From assembly GCF_031583145.1 (NCBI RefSeq), contig NZ_CP134050.1:3423501-3487500 (forward strand): a stretch of DNA of 64,000 nt, written 5' to 3'. The first letter of the stretch is position 1, and each line of letters begins with the position of its first letter. The DNA is from Brevibacillus brevis. GTDB lineage: Bacteria > Bacillota > Bacilli > Brevibacillales > Brevibacillaceae. Positions 32,863-40,956 of the stretch are shown piece after piece. A program made the translations under genes and the position numbers. Below the pieces are notes generated by a model. It was given only the letters and a program-made list of their open reading frames with translations. It did no database searches and had not been told where the DNA came from.

Positions 32863-34612
32863 GTTTTACCAGCTCCTTCACTTCAGCATAAATTTCTTTT
32901 GGTAAGAACGGATTTCCGTCGTATTTCAGCACGGATTCGATCTTTTCTGCGTTGCCAACGTGCTGTTTGAGAAGGTTTTTAACTTGTCCTTGGATGTTGT
33001 GCTCAATGACAACAACCTTTTTCGCTTTCTCAACAAGTGCTTTCAATTCCTCAGCTGGGAATGGATGCAACAGGCGAATTTGGGCATGGTTAACCTTCAC
33101 ACCCTCTTGCTCCAAGCGAACTTTGGCTTCTTGGATCGTACCGATAGTGGAGTTGATACCCACAACCAGAACGTCTGCTTCTTCGTGAGGAGCGTCTACC
33201 ACTACTGGATTTTTGAAGGTTTTCAGCACGCCATCGAGTTTGCGCATACGTTTTTCCATTTGCGCTTTACGGTTAGCAGCGTTTTCGGATGGACGACCAG
33301 TTTGATCGTGCTCAACACCGGTAACGTGGTGCAAACCGTATTTTTGGCCAGGAATGACACGAGGAGATACGCCGTCCTCTGTTACTTCATAGCGTTTGAA
33401 CAGGTCGTTTTGCTCTTTTTCCGGCAACTCTTGTCCAGCCAGCAGTTTCCCACGGCGGATTTCCACTTTATTGTAGTCAAACGGTACAACGGTTTGTTTG
33501 CCCAAAGACAGAGTCAGGTCAGTCATCACGATAACCGGCAGTTGGTACTCTTCCGCGATGTTGAACGCTTCGACTGTATCGTAGAAGCACTCTTCGACTG
33601 TGCTTGGAGCGATAACAACCTTCGGAACGTCACCGTGCGTACCGTAAATCATTGCGTTTACGTCGGATTGCTCGATCTTCGTAGGCATACCTGTGGAAGG
33701 ACCACCACGTTGGGTATCTACGATAACGACTGGAGTTTCTGTGATTCCAGCCAAACCGATCGCTTCCATCATAAGGGAGAGACCAGGACCTGCAGAAGCA
33801 GTCAGGGCACGAGCACCTGCGAAGTTCGCACCGATCGCCATCGTGATCGCTGCAATTTCGTCTTCGGTCTGGATAACGGTTCCGCCGAATTTCGGCAGCT
33901 TTTTAATGAGGTATTCCATTACCTCAGAAGCAGGCGTGATCGGGTAAGCTGGCATGAAGCGGCAGCCCGCTGCTACTGCACCGAGAGCGATCGCATCGTT
34001 ACCGATCATGAACAGTTGCTTTTGAGGTTGTGCTTTTTCCAATTGGAACTCAGGCAGTTGACCGCCAGTTTGCTCCGATACAAAATCAAAACCGCGGCGA
34101 ATGGCTTCCATATTCTTTTCAACCACTTTTTCGCCTTTGCGGAGGAACATATCTTCAACGATGTTACGGTAACTTTCTACTGGAATGCCGAGGATCGCGC
34201 TGGAAGCACCGATGGACACCATGTTCTTCATCAGGGAAGTTCCCAGTTCATCAGCAATTTCCGTCAGCGGAACGGCCAGGAAGCGAACTGGCTTCAAACC
34301 ATCCGGCAATTTCGGGTTAAATTTGGTATCCGCGATAATGATACCGCCTTCACGCAATTCATGCCCATTGAAATCGATCGTTTCTTGGTCGAAAGCTACG
34401 AGGATGTCCAGATCGTCAGAAATGGCACGCATTGGCGTGGTGCTCACGCGGATTTTGTTGTTTGTGTGTCCACCCTTAATCCGGGAAGAGAAGTGACGAT
34501 AGCTGTACAGATGGTAACCCATCCGGTTCATCGCCATCGAGAAGATCTCACCAGTACTCTCGATGCCCTCCCCTTGCTGTCCTCCAACTTTCCAAGAAAG
34601 TTGACTAATCAT
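32834..34612 (-). CDS. korA: 2-oxoacid:ferredoxin oxidoreductase subunit alpha (gamma-alpha fusion)
   Basis: The 592-residue product fuses the gamma domain at the N-terminus (WKVGGQQGEGIESTGEIFSM, about 1-185) to the alpha domain (AAGCRFMPAYPITPASEVME; GPGLSLMMEAIGLAGITETP; VVIVDTQRGGPSTGMPTK). A C-terminal transketolase-like segment follows. It forms the catalytic complex with KorB; no ferredoxin-like delta subunit is encoded next to it. The YPITPASE motif is shared by 2-oxoglutarate and pyruvate-type enzymes, so the substrate is not certain. The gene is first in korAB and follows a good promoter. Position between miaB and spoVS agrees with several Bacillaceae genomes. Confidence 0.95.
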   Translation of the reverse strand: MISQLSWKVGGQQGEGIESTGEIFSMAMNRMGYHLYSYRHFSSRIKGGHTNNKIRVSTTPMRAISDDLDILVAFDQETIDFNGHELREGGIIIADTKFNPKLPDGLKPVRFLAVPLTEIADELGTSLMKNMVSIGASSAILGIPVESYRNIVEDMFLRKGEKVVEKNMEAIRRGFDFVSEQTGGQLPEFQLEKAQPQKQLFMIGNDAIALGAVAAGCRFMPAYPITPASEVMEYLIKKLPKFGGTVIQTEDEIAAITMAIGANFAGARALTASAGPGLSLMMEAIGLAGITETPVVIVDTQRGGPSTGMPTKIEQSDVNAMIYGTHGDVPKVVIAPSTVEECFYDTVEAFNIAEEYQLPVIVMTDLTLSLGKQTVVPFDYNKVEIRRGKLLAGQELPEKEQNDLFKRYEVTEDGVSPRVIPGQKYGLHHVTGVEHDQTGRPSENAANRKAQMEKRMRKLDGVLKTFKNPVVVDAPHEEADVLVVGINSTIGTIQEAKVRLEQEGVKVNHAQIRLLHPFPAEELKALVEKAKKVVVIEHNIQGQVKNLLKQHVGNAEKIESVLKYDGNPFLPKEIYAEVKELVKHGDYERVSK

Positions 34613-34706
34613 TCAGATTCCACCCTTTCAGTGACTGTGAGAAAAAGCAGCCTTTCTTATCGATAAAAACTGATAAGATGTGACAATTTTGTGCATAGAC
34701 AGTAAC

Positions 34707-34735
34707 ATTGTAGTCCTGTCCATGTAAAATTGCAA
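34707..34735 (-). promoter_or_regulatory. Promoter of korAB
   Basis: TTGCAA, a 17-bp spacer and TACAAT on the minus strand, about 95 bp upstream of the korA start. Confidence 0.55.
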
Positions 34736-34806
34736 GTGCTTTTACTCAACTTACTTTTGACCTGAATTTTAATGTTGAACTTGGTTCATTAATATATCTA
34801 CATGTA

Positions 34807-35745
34807 TTATTGTAGCACGTTTCTAAAAACACGCAACCAGTTTCCTTGCACAAATTTCTTTACTTCTTCCTCTTTATAACGTTTTAACAAAGCTTCTAGC
34901 AGAAGGGAGTAATCCCCTGCACAAGTGAGGTCGCCATACGTCTGGGAGATGCCGTCGAAGTCGGATCCAAAGGCGACATGGTCTACTCCCCCCAACGCAC
35001 ATACATGGTCCAGATGGCGAAGCAGATCATCGATCCAGACGGTCCGCTTTTCCTCGACGGTAAAGAAGTCCACGAACGTCAGACCCATCACGCCATCCTT
35101 TGCGATCAACGCTTGTATTTGATCGTCCGTCAAATTGCGCGGATGGTTGCACAGCTTGCGTGTATTGGAATGGGAAGCGATTACGGGAGCTTGCGACAGC
35201 TCCATGATGTCCCAGAATCCCGGATCAGCCAGATGGGAGACGTCGATGACCATTCCCAAACGGTTCATCTCGGCAACAACAGTTCGCCCGAACTCAGTCA
35301 CCCCACCCGGATTCGGCTCCCCGCTTCCGGCTGCGACGGAATTGCCGTGGTTCCAGGTCAATGTCATGCCACGCACCCCGAGACGGTACCACGTCCGAAG
35401 CTGCGCTAGGCTTTCTTCCAAGGCATGCGCTCCTTCTACAAACAGAATAGCCCCTTTCCGCCCCTTTAATACGCAGTCGTCCAAATCCGCCCTGCTGTAA
35501 ATAGGTAGAAACCGATCGCTCGCTACCCGTTCGTAAAAGACATCGATCATCTCTAGCACCGTATGAAATCTTCTGCCGAAGGGCACATTCGCCGGCACGA
35601 AGCAGGCCAGCACCTGTATGTCTACTTTCCCTTTTATCAAGTCGGGTAAACTTACGTGCAACCGCTTGTCCCCCTGATAAAAGTCGAGCTCCGGGTCCTT
35701 CCACAGCTTCCCCAGCACGTCGCAATGCGCGTCAAACACCTTCAT
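34807..35745 (-). CDS. Membrane dipeptidase family (renal dipeptidase-like) protein
   Basis: The 312-residue product has the peptidase M19 zinc-site residues: FDAHCD (HxD), FVEGAHALEES (bridging Glu), MVIDVSHLADPGF, PVIASHSNTRKLCNHPRN and FGSDFDG. These enzymes hydrolyse L- and D-containing dipeptides. No signal peptide or anchor is present, so a cytoplasmic location is likely. ATG at 35745 has AAGGAGAGAGAGCAC upstream. It lies between spoVS and korA. Confidence 0.92.
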   Translation of the reverse strand: MKVFDAHCDVLGKLWKDPELDFYQGDKRLHVSLPDLIKGKVDIQVLACFVPANVPFGRRFHTVLEMIDVFYERVASDRFLPIYSRADLDDCVLKGRKGAILFVEGAHALEESLAQLRTWYRLGVRGMTLTWNHGNSVAAGSGEPNPGGVTEFGRTVVAEMNRLGMVIDVSHLADPGFWDIMELSQAPVIASHSNTRKLCNHPRNLTDDQIQALIAKDGVMGLTFVDFFTVEEKRTVWIDDLLRHLDHVCALGGVDHVAFGSDFDGISQTYGDLTCAGDYSLLLEALLKRYKEEEVKKFVQGNWLRVFRNVLQ

Positions 35746-35788
35746 GTGCTCTCTCTCCTTATGCTTCCTTGATCGATTCGGACAAACG

Positions 35789-35819
35789 AAAAAACCTGTT
35801 CATTCGTCGAACAAACAGG
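35789..35819 (-). terminator. Terminator of spoVS
   Basis: CCTGTT...AACAGG hairpin followed by TTTTTTCG on the minus strand. Confidence 0.7.
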
Positions 35820-35844
35820 CGGGCCAAACTGTACTCGATTTTCA

Positions 35845-36105
35845 TTATCTGGGCTCTACGATTAATTTGATTGCAGTGCGCTCTTCTCCATCAATCACGA
35901 TGTCGGTAAAGGCTGGAATACAAATGAGGTCAACTCCACTCGGCGCTACGAACCCTCGTGCGATAGCTACTGCCTTCACTGCTTGGTTAAGCGCCCCAGC
36001 GCCAATAGCTTGGATCTCGGCTGCCCCGCGTTCGCGAAGGACACCGGCAAGGGCACCAGCAACGGAATTGGGGTTAGACTTTGCTGAAACTTTTAATACT
36101 TCCAT
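35845..36105 (-). CDS. spoVS: Stage V sporulation protein S
   Basis: The 86-residue product is almost identical in pattern to B. subtilis SpoVS: MEVLKVSAKSNPNSVAGALA, AAEIQAIGAGALNQAVKAVA, VAPSGVDLICIPAFTD, EERTAIKLIVEPR. It is an Alba-like DNA/RNA-binding protein needed for normal sporulation. ATG at 36105 has GGGAGGTTCAAAAGG; a longer frame to 36144 lacks a site. A promoter with sigma-H spacing lies 46 bp upstream. Confidence 0.97.
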   Translation of the reverse strand: MEVLKVSAKSNPNSVAGALAGVLRERGAAEIQAIGAGALNQAVKAVAIARGFVAPSGVDLICIPAFTDIVIDGEERTAIKLIVEPR

Positions 36106-36150
36106 CCTTTTGAACCTCCCGTCTGATAGGAATCCTGTCATCATTAGAAT

Positions 36151-36178
36151 GATATTCGCATAACCCCTAAAAATTCCT
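36151..36178 (-). promoter_or_regulatory. Sigma-H-type promoter of spoVS
   Basis: On the minus strand AGGAATT (36178-36172), 14 bp, then GAATATC (36157-36151). The hexamer order and the 14-bp gap match the known sigma-H promoter of B. subtilis spoVG (from memory). Confidence 0.65.
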
Positions 36179-36222
36179 GCTAACTGTCATGAAAGATTCA
36201 AAAAATTCTAATCTTATTCTTA

Positions 36223-37017
36223 TTATTCCATAAACGGATGGTCGGCGTCAATTCGGATTCGCTCCAGCTTTTTCGCGTGCCCTGTCGATTTGTCGAGCGT
36301 AATCACCACGGCATTGAGCTGGGCGGGATCCGGTGCCACCTCAAAGCGAACGGGCAGCTGGGTCAAAAACTTCTTGATGACGGCTTCCCGTCCCATTCCC
36401 AGGATTCCGTCGCTCGGACCGCAAATCCCTACATCGCACAAAAAACCCGTACCTTGCGGAAGCACGCGTTCATCCGCTGTTTGAACATGCGTGTGCGTCC
36501 CGACGACGGCACTCACCCTCCCGTCCAAATACCAAGCCATCGCTTGCTTTTCAGAAGTGACCTCTGCGTGAAAATCGACAAAAATGAGCTTGGTACGCTT
36601 CCTCGCCTGCTCCACGAGCTTATCTGCCATCTGAAACGGACAATCGAGCGGAGGCAGGAAGGTGCGGCCTTGCAAATTGATGACAGCCAGCTCCCCCTCG
36701 GCTTGTTTGATATATGTAATTCCTTTACCCGGAGCTCCCTCCGGAAAATTCGCAGGGCGAATCATACGAGGCTCGTCATCGATGAAGTCAAAGATCTCCT
36801 TTTGATCCCATGTATGATTTCCCAGCGTAATGGCTTGAACACCGCATTCAAACAGCTCTTTTGCAATCTTCTCCGTAATGCCGCGCCCATGTGCCGCGTT
36901 TTCCCCATTCGCCACAATAAAGGTAGGCTGATATTTTCGCTTCAACAACGGCAAATACGATTTCACCATCTCTCTCCCTGGAGAGCCCATAATATCCCCT
37001 AGAAACAACAGCTTCAT
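36223..37017 (-). CDS. ymdB: Metallophosphoesterase YmdB
   Basis: YmdB is a calcineurin-like phosphodiesterase acting on 2',3'-cyclic nucleotides that controls the switch between motility and biofilm in B. subtilis. The 264-residue product carries the metal-binding motifs LFLGDIMGSPGRE, NGENAAHGRG, ITLGNHTWDQKE, VDFHAEVTSEK and VVGTHTHVQTADER. ATG at 37017 has GAGGTGATTTTT upstream; the longer ORF has none. It lies between spoVS and rny in the same order as B. subtilis. Confidence 0.96.
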   Translation of the reverse strand: MKLLFLGDIMGSPGREMVKSYLPLLKRKYQPTFIVANGENAAHGRGITEKIAKELFECGVQAITLGNHTWDQKEIFDFIDDEPRMIRPANFPEGAPGKGITYIKQAEGELAVINLQGRTFLPPLDCPFQMADKLVEQARKRTKLIFVDFHAEVTSEKQAMAWYLDGRVSAVVGTHTHVQTADERVLPQGTGFLCDVGICGPSDGILGMGREAVIKKFLTQLPVRFEVAPDPAQLNAVVITLDKSTGHAKKLERIRIDADHPFME

Positions 37018-37139
37018 AAAAATCACCTCAATCCTAGTATACACAACCGCATTCGGATTCGAACATGCAGAAGGCATCGCGCATATGTCGCATTTGCCTC
37101 CTGCACTCCGTATCGAACCAGTCTGGCACTGACGTCCAG

Positions 37140-37174
37140 AAAAAAAGTAAAGTGGCTTTTCGCCACTTTACTTT
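37140..37174 (-). terminator. Terminator of rny
   Basis: AAAGTAAAGTGGC-gaaaa-GCCACTTTACTTT followed by TTTTCTGG; the rny stop codon lies inside the 5' arm. Confidence 0.88.
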
Positions 37175-38709
37175 GCATACTCAACTGCCCTTGTTTCACG
37201 AATGACCGTCACTTTGATGTGACCCGGATAGTCGAGTTCATTTTCGATTCGTTTTGTAATCTCACGTGCCAAGCGTGTCGCTTCTGCATCGTCGATCTTC
37301 TCAGGTTGAACCATCACACGGATTTCTCGTCCCGCCTGAATCGCATAAGACTTTTCAACTCCATCGAACGACTCGGAGATCTCTTCCAGTTTCTCCAAAC
37401 GTCTGATATAGGTTTCCAAAGTCTCACGGCGAGCTCCCGGACGTGCTGCAGAAAGTGCGTCGGCTGCACCTACCAGCATGGCAATGACGGAGGTTGGTTC
37501 GGTATCGCCGTGATGTGAGGCAATACTGTTGACAACTACCGGATGCTCATTGTACTTCTTAGCCAATTCCACACCGATTTCCACGTGCGAACCTTCCACT
37601 TCGTGATCGATCGCCTTCCCGATATCATGCAGAAGGCCTGCGCGTTTTGCGAGTTTTACATCCTCTCGCAATTCCGCCGCCATCAAACCTGCGAGGTGCG
37701 CTACTTCCATCGAGTGCTTCAGCACGTTTTGACCATAGCTCGTACGATAACGCAGACGGCCCAGAATCTTGATCAGGTCAGGATGCAGACCGTGTACGCC
37801 TGTCTCGAAGGTAGCTTGCTCCCCGTATTCACGTATGCGCTCGTCTACTTCTCGACGGGCTTTTTCCACCATTTCCTCGATGCGAGCCGGGTGAATTCGA
37901 CCGTCGGCGACCAGCTTATCCAAAGCAGTCTTGGCAATCTCCCGACGAATCGGGTCAAAACCAGACAGGATCACCGCTTCCGGCGTATCGTCGATAATGA
38001 GGTCAATCCCTGTCAACGTCTCGAGCGCGCGAATGTTCCTTCCTTCACGGCCGATGATGCGTCCCTTCATCTCATCATTTGGCAAGGTAACGACAGAAAC
38101 CGTCGTTTCCGCCACGTGATCTGCCGCACAGCGTTGGATGGAGGTGGTAATGATTTCTCGGGCACGCTTGTCCGCCTCTTCCTTGGCTTGTGTCTCAATC
38201 TCTTTGATCATCACAGCCATGTCATGGCGAACGGTGTTCTCCACTTCGGTCAAGATGATATTCTTCGCTTCATCCTGCGTCAAACCGGAGATGCGTTCCA
38301 GCTCAGAAACTTGTTCTTTATATAAGTGCTCTACCTTGCTTTGCAGTTCTGCGATGGCTTTGTCACGCTCGGAAAGCTCTTCTTCCTTGCGCTCCAGCTG
38401 TTCCATCTTGCGGTCCAACGATTCTTCTTTCTGCAGGATACGACGTTCCTGACGTTGTACTTCGTTGCGCCGCTCGCGCAGTTCGGTTTCCGCCTCCGAA
38501 CGAAGCTTGAACACTTCATCCTTGGCTTCGAGTACCTTTTCCTTTTTCACGGCTTCTGCGTCCCGTTTCGCTTCTTCCACGATCTGTCTCGCAGCTTCTT
38601 CCGCGCTGGAAATCTTCGCTTCGGCAATGGACTTACGAGTGAAGTAGCCGGCACCCGCACCGATGAGCAGAGCGATGAGCACAATGACGACTGTTAGTAT
38701 AGGATCCAT
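37168..38709 (-). CDS. rny: Ribonuclease Y
   Basis: RNase Y is the membrane-anchored endonuclease that starts mRNA decay and processing in Bacillota. The 513-residue product has an N-terminal membrane helix ([17 protein letters not shown]), a long coiled coil (about 30-200), a KH domain ([19 protein letters not shown]) and an HD domain ([37 protein letters not shown]). The start is ATG at 38709, but the strong AAGGAGGTGAA site lies 15 nt away and directly serves a short overlapping frame at 38694-38720. An in-frame TGA closes off any earlier start. Confidence 0.97.
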   Translation of the reverse strand: MDPILTVVIVLIALLIGAGAGYFTRKSIAEAKISSAEEAARQIVEEAKRDAEAVKKEKVLEAKDEVFKLRSEAETELRERRNEVQRQERRILQKEESLDRKMEQLERKEEELSERDKAIAELQSKVEHLYKEQVSELERISGLTQDEAKNIILTEVENTVRHDMAVMIKEIETQAKEEADKRAREIITTSIQRCAADHVAETTVSVVTLPNDEMKGRIIGREGRNIRALETLTGIDLIIDDTPEAVILSGFDPIRREIAKTALDKLVADGRIHPARIEEMVEKARREVDERIREYGEQATFETGVHGLHPDLIKILGRLRYRTSYGQNVLKHSMEVAHLAGLMAAELREDVKLAKRAGLLHDIGKAIDHEVEGSHVEIGVELAKKYNEHPVVVNSIASHHGDTEPTSVIAMLVGAADALSAARPGARRETLETYIRRLEKLEEISESFDGVEKSYAIQAGREIRVMVQPEKIDDAEATRLAREITKRIENELDYPGHIKVTVIRETRAVEYAK

Positions 38710-38720
38710 AGGTTTTTCAT
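38694..38720 (-). CDS. Eight-codon mini-ORF overlapping the rny start
   Basis: ATG at 38720 sits 4 nt after AGGAGG and encodes MKNLWILY before TAA at 38696-38694. The frame differs from rny and overlaps its first 16 bases. The ribosome site thus fits this mini-ORF better than rny itself, suggesting translational coupling by re-initiation. It may instead just be a long-spaced rny ribosome site. Confidence 0.3.
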   Translation of the reverse strand: MKNLWILY

Positions 38721-38815
38721 TTCACCTCCTTGTGGTAAGACATCTCCCCGCTTTCCAAGCATTCGTTTTTCATGGAGTGCCGCTGTCGTTTTGATCAACC
38801 ATCGGACATTCGACT

Positions 38816-38842
38816 AAAAAACAAGACCGATTCGACTCGGTC
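38816..38842 (-). terminator. Terminator downstream of recX
   Basis: GACCGA-gtcgaa-TCGGTC followed by TTGTTTTTT on the minus strand. The remainder of 38721-38993 shows no clear gene. Confidence 0.65.
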
Positions 38843-38993
38843 CGCTGAATCCGCACTCATCGCACGGGTGTTCAGTTGTACCACAGGCAATGAGTAGGGA
38901 AAGCAGCAAAAAGCTATGATACACCAAGTAAATACAAACCTATTTTATTATTTGTGAACAAGAATTGTCAAGATCATGCAAATAGAGTCAGGC

Positions 38994-39635
38994 CTATTCG
39001 TCGGTTCGCTGACGCAATTCGCCGCGAATCTGTTGTACAACACCATGAGAAAATCCTTTTCGCAACAACATCGACAGCAGCTTTCGCTCCTCGGCAGCGT
39101 CCGGTGCTCCGGTCAGCCTTCTCGCTTTTTTCTCTATCAAGGCTCTTGCCGCAGTCAGTTCATCTTCACGGGAAACGGCCCGCACCGCCTCGTCCACGAT
39201 GCCTTTGTCCACTCCGCGCTGCTGCAGCTCGATCCGCAGCATGTACGGGCTGCGCGGCTTTAGCCGAAGCCGCTCATCCACCCATTGCCGCGCAAAGGCT
39301 TTGTCGTCGATGTATCCTTGCTTTCGACAGCGGTCGCACACTTCATCAGCCACCTCCGGCAAAAAACCTTTTTCCAGCAGGTACGCGTGGAGCTGGCTTT
39401 GCGTTCGCGGCCGTATTCCTAAATAACGCAGGGCTCCCAGATAGGCTTTATGCTTTTCCTCCGCCACGAGCACTTCCCGAAAAAAAGCTTCGTCCACTTC
39501 CGTGCCTTTAAACAGATTGTACTTGACCAAGATGTCCTCGTGCACGGAAAAGGCATACTCCCCTTCCACATCGATGTGATACCGCTGCTTTTGCTTGGTG
39601 TCACGATGCACCCCTGTGATCTGTCCGGTCTTCAT
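38994..39635 (-). CDS. recX: RecA regulator RecX
   Basis: RecX binds RecA filaments and modulates their growth. The 213-residue product has the RecX three-helix repeats (YLGALRYLGIRPRTQSQLHA; GYIDDKAFARQWVDERLRLK; SMLLRKGFSHGVVQQI). ATG at 39635 is preceded by GGAGGAAGAACC; the longer frame lacks a site. It lies directly downstream of recA, separated by a terminator, so it depends on readthrough or its own promoter. In B. subtilis recX is elsewhere, so adjacency is a feature of this lineage (from memory). Confidence 0.9.
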   Translation of the reverse strand: MKTGQITGVHRDTKQKQRYHIDVEGEYAFSVHEDILVKYNLFKGTEVDEAFFREVLVAEEKHKAYLGALRYLGIRPRTQSQLHAYLLEKGFLPEVADEVCDRCRKQGYIDDKAFARQWVDERLRLKPRSPYMLRIELQQRGVDKGIVDEAVRAVSREDELTAARALIEKKARRLTGAPDAAEERKLLSMLLRKGFSHGVVQQIRGELRQRTDE

Positions 39636-39683
39636 GGTTCTTCCTCCTCCCTCAGCGGTCCTGCTGCCTTCTTTTACGATGAA

Positions 39684-39710
39684 CAAAACAGCCTGTCTCG
39701 TCGACAGGCT
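39684..39710 (-). terminator. Terminator of recA
   Basis: AGCCTGTC-gacga-GACAGGCT followed by GTTTTGTT on the minus strand. Confidence 0.85.
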
Positions 39711-39727
39711 GCTTGCTAGGCTCTCGC

Positions 39728-40786
39728 TTACTCTAATTCAAAGGATGGCTCTTCTTCTTGCTCAGGATCGAAAACCGCTTCTGCCTCTGGAATCGAGCCT
39801 GGGTTCAGGCTGAAATATTCACGGACTTTGGCTTCGATCTGCGAAGCGATGTGCGGGTTCTCTTTCAAGAAGATCTTGGAATTCTCACGTCCTTGGCCGA
39901 GTCGCTCTTCATTGAAGGAGTACCACGCCCCGCTCTTTTGCACGACATCGATTTCCGAGCCGATATCGAGGATGCTGCCTTCCTTGGAGATGCCTTCCCC
40001 GTACATAATATCGACCTCGGCTACCTTGAACGGCGGAGCCACTTTATTTTTCACGACTTTGATTTTGGTCTTGCTACCCAAGATGTCGTTCCCGACTTTG
40101 ATCGTCTCGGCTTTCCGGACATCGAGACGAACGCTCGCGTAGAACTTGAGGGCGCGTCCACCTGGCGTCGTTTCCGGGTTGCCGAACATGACGCCGACTT
40201 TTTCGCGAAGCTGGTTGATAAAGATCGCGATCGTTTTGGACTTGTTGATCGCCCCGGACAGCTTGCGGAGAGCTTGAGACATCAGACGCGCTTGAAGCCC
40301 GACGTGGGAATCTCCCATTTCGCCTTCAATCTCGGCTTTCGGAACCAAAGCCGCTACGGAGTCCACAACAATAATATCGACAGCGCCTGAGCGCACCAAT
40401 GCTTCTGCAATTTCAAGCGCTTGCTCACCGGTGTCCGGTTGAGACAGCAAGAGCTCATCAATGTTTACGCCCAGCTTGGCAGCGTACACCGGATCCAGAG
40501 CATGCTCGGCGTCAATAAACGCAGCTTGTCCGCCCTGCTTCTGTACTTCCGCAATCGCGTGCAGAGCTACGGTCGTTTTACCGGAAGACTCTGGCCCGTA
40601 AATTTCAACGATCCGGCCACGCGGGAAACCGCCCACACCGAGTGCAATATCCAGAGCAAGCGCTCCGCTGGAGACGGTGGAAATTTGAACGTTGGCGACT
40701 TCCCCCAACTTCATGATGGAACCTTTTCCGAACTGTTTTTCTATTTGACGCAATGCACTTTCCAAAGCTGCGCGACGATCTGACAA
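39728..40786 (-). CDS. recA: Recombinase RecA
   Basis: RecA is the strand-exchange and SOS-activating ATPase. The 352-residue form starts [20 protein letters not shown]. Walker [10 protein letters not shown] lies at 64-72, and [20 protein letters not shown] and [20 protein letters not shown] carry the Walker B and DNA-binding loops. The acidic tail ends [14 protein letters not shown] at 40786 is preferred because AAAGGG lies about 10 nt upstream and it restores the usual MSDRRAAL start; the GTG at 40795 is too close to the site. The promoter has an SOS box just upstream. Confidence 0.98.
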   Translation of the reverse strand: MSDRRAALESALRQIEKQFGKGSIMKLGEVANVQISTVSSGALALDIALGVGGFPRGRIVEIYGPESSGKTTVALHAIAEVQKQGGQAAFIDAEHALDPVYAAKLGVNIDELLLSQPDTGEQALEIAEALVRSGAVDIIVVDSVAALVPKAEIEGEMGDSHVGLQARLMSQALRKLSGAINKSKTIAIFINQLREKVGVMFGNPETTPGGRALKFYASVRLDVRKAETIKVGNDILGSKTKIKVVKNKVAPPFKVAEVDIMYGEGISKEGSILDIGSEIDVVQKSGAWYSFNEERLGQGRENSKIFLKENPHIASQIEAKVREYFSLNPGSIPEAEAVFDPEQEEEPSFELE

Positions 40787-40831
40787 ATGGTACACACCCT
40801 TTCACATTTCGCATCTGTTTTGCTTGTTTCC

Positions 40832-40861
40832 ATCATACATCGAGACAGAATGGTTTGCCAA
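40832..40861 (-). promoter_or_regulatory. Promoter of recA
   Basis: TTGGCA, an 18-bp spacer and TATGAT on the minus strand, about 45 bp before the recA start. Confidence 0.7.
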
Positions 40862-40871
40862 GTATTTTTTG

Positions 40872-40885
40872 CGAACAAATATTCG
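40872..40885. promoter_or_regulatory. LexA (SOS) box of recA
   Basis: CGAACAAATATTCG agrees with CGAACRNRYGTTYG at all but one position and lies 10 bp upstream of the recA -35. Confidence 0.75.
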
Positions 40886-40890
40886 CATGC

Positions 40891-40936
40891 AAACAAAGAC
40901 AGCCACCCGCCTGCTATACTGGCGAAATGGCTGTCT
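40891..40936 (-). terminator. Terminator of the DEAD-box helicase gene
   Basis: AGACAGCCA pairs with TGGCTGTCT (with an inner CGCC/GGCG helix), followed by TTGTTT on the minus strand. Confidence 0.75.
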
Positions 40937-40956
40937 GCTTGTCTGCCCGGATTCGC

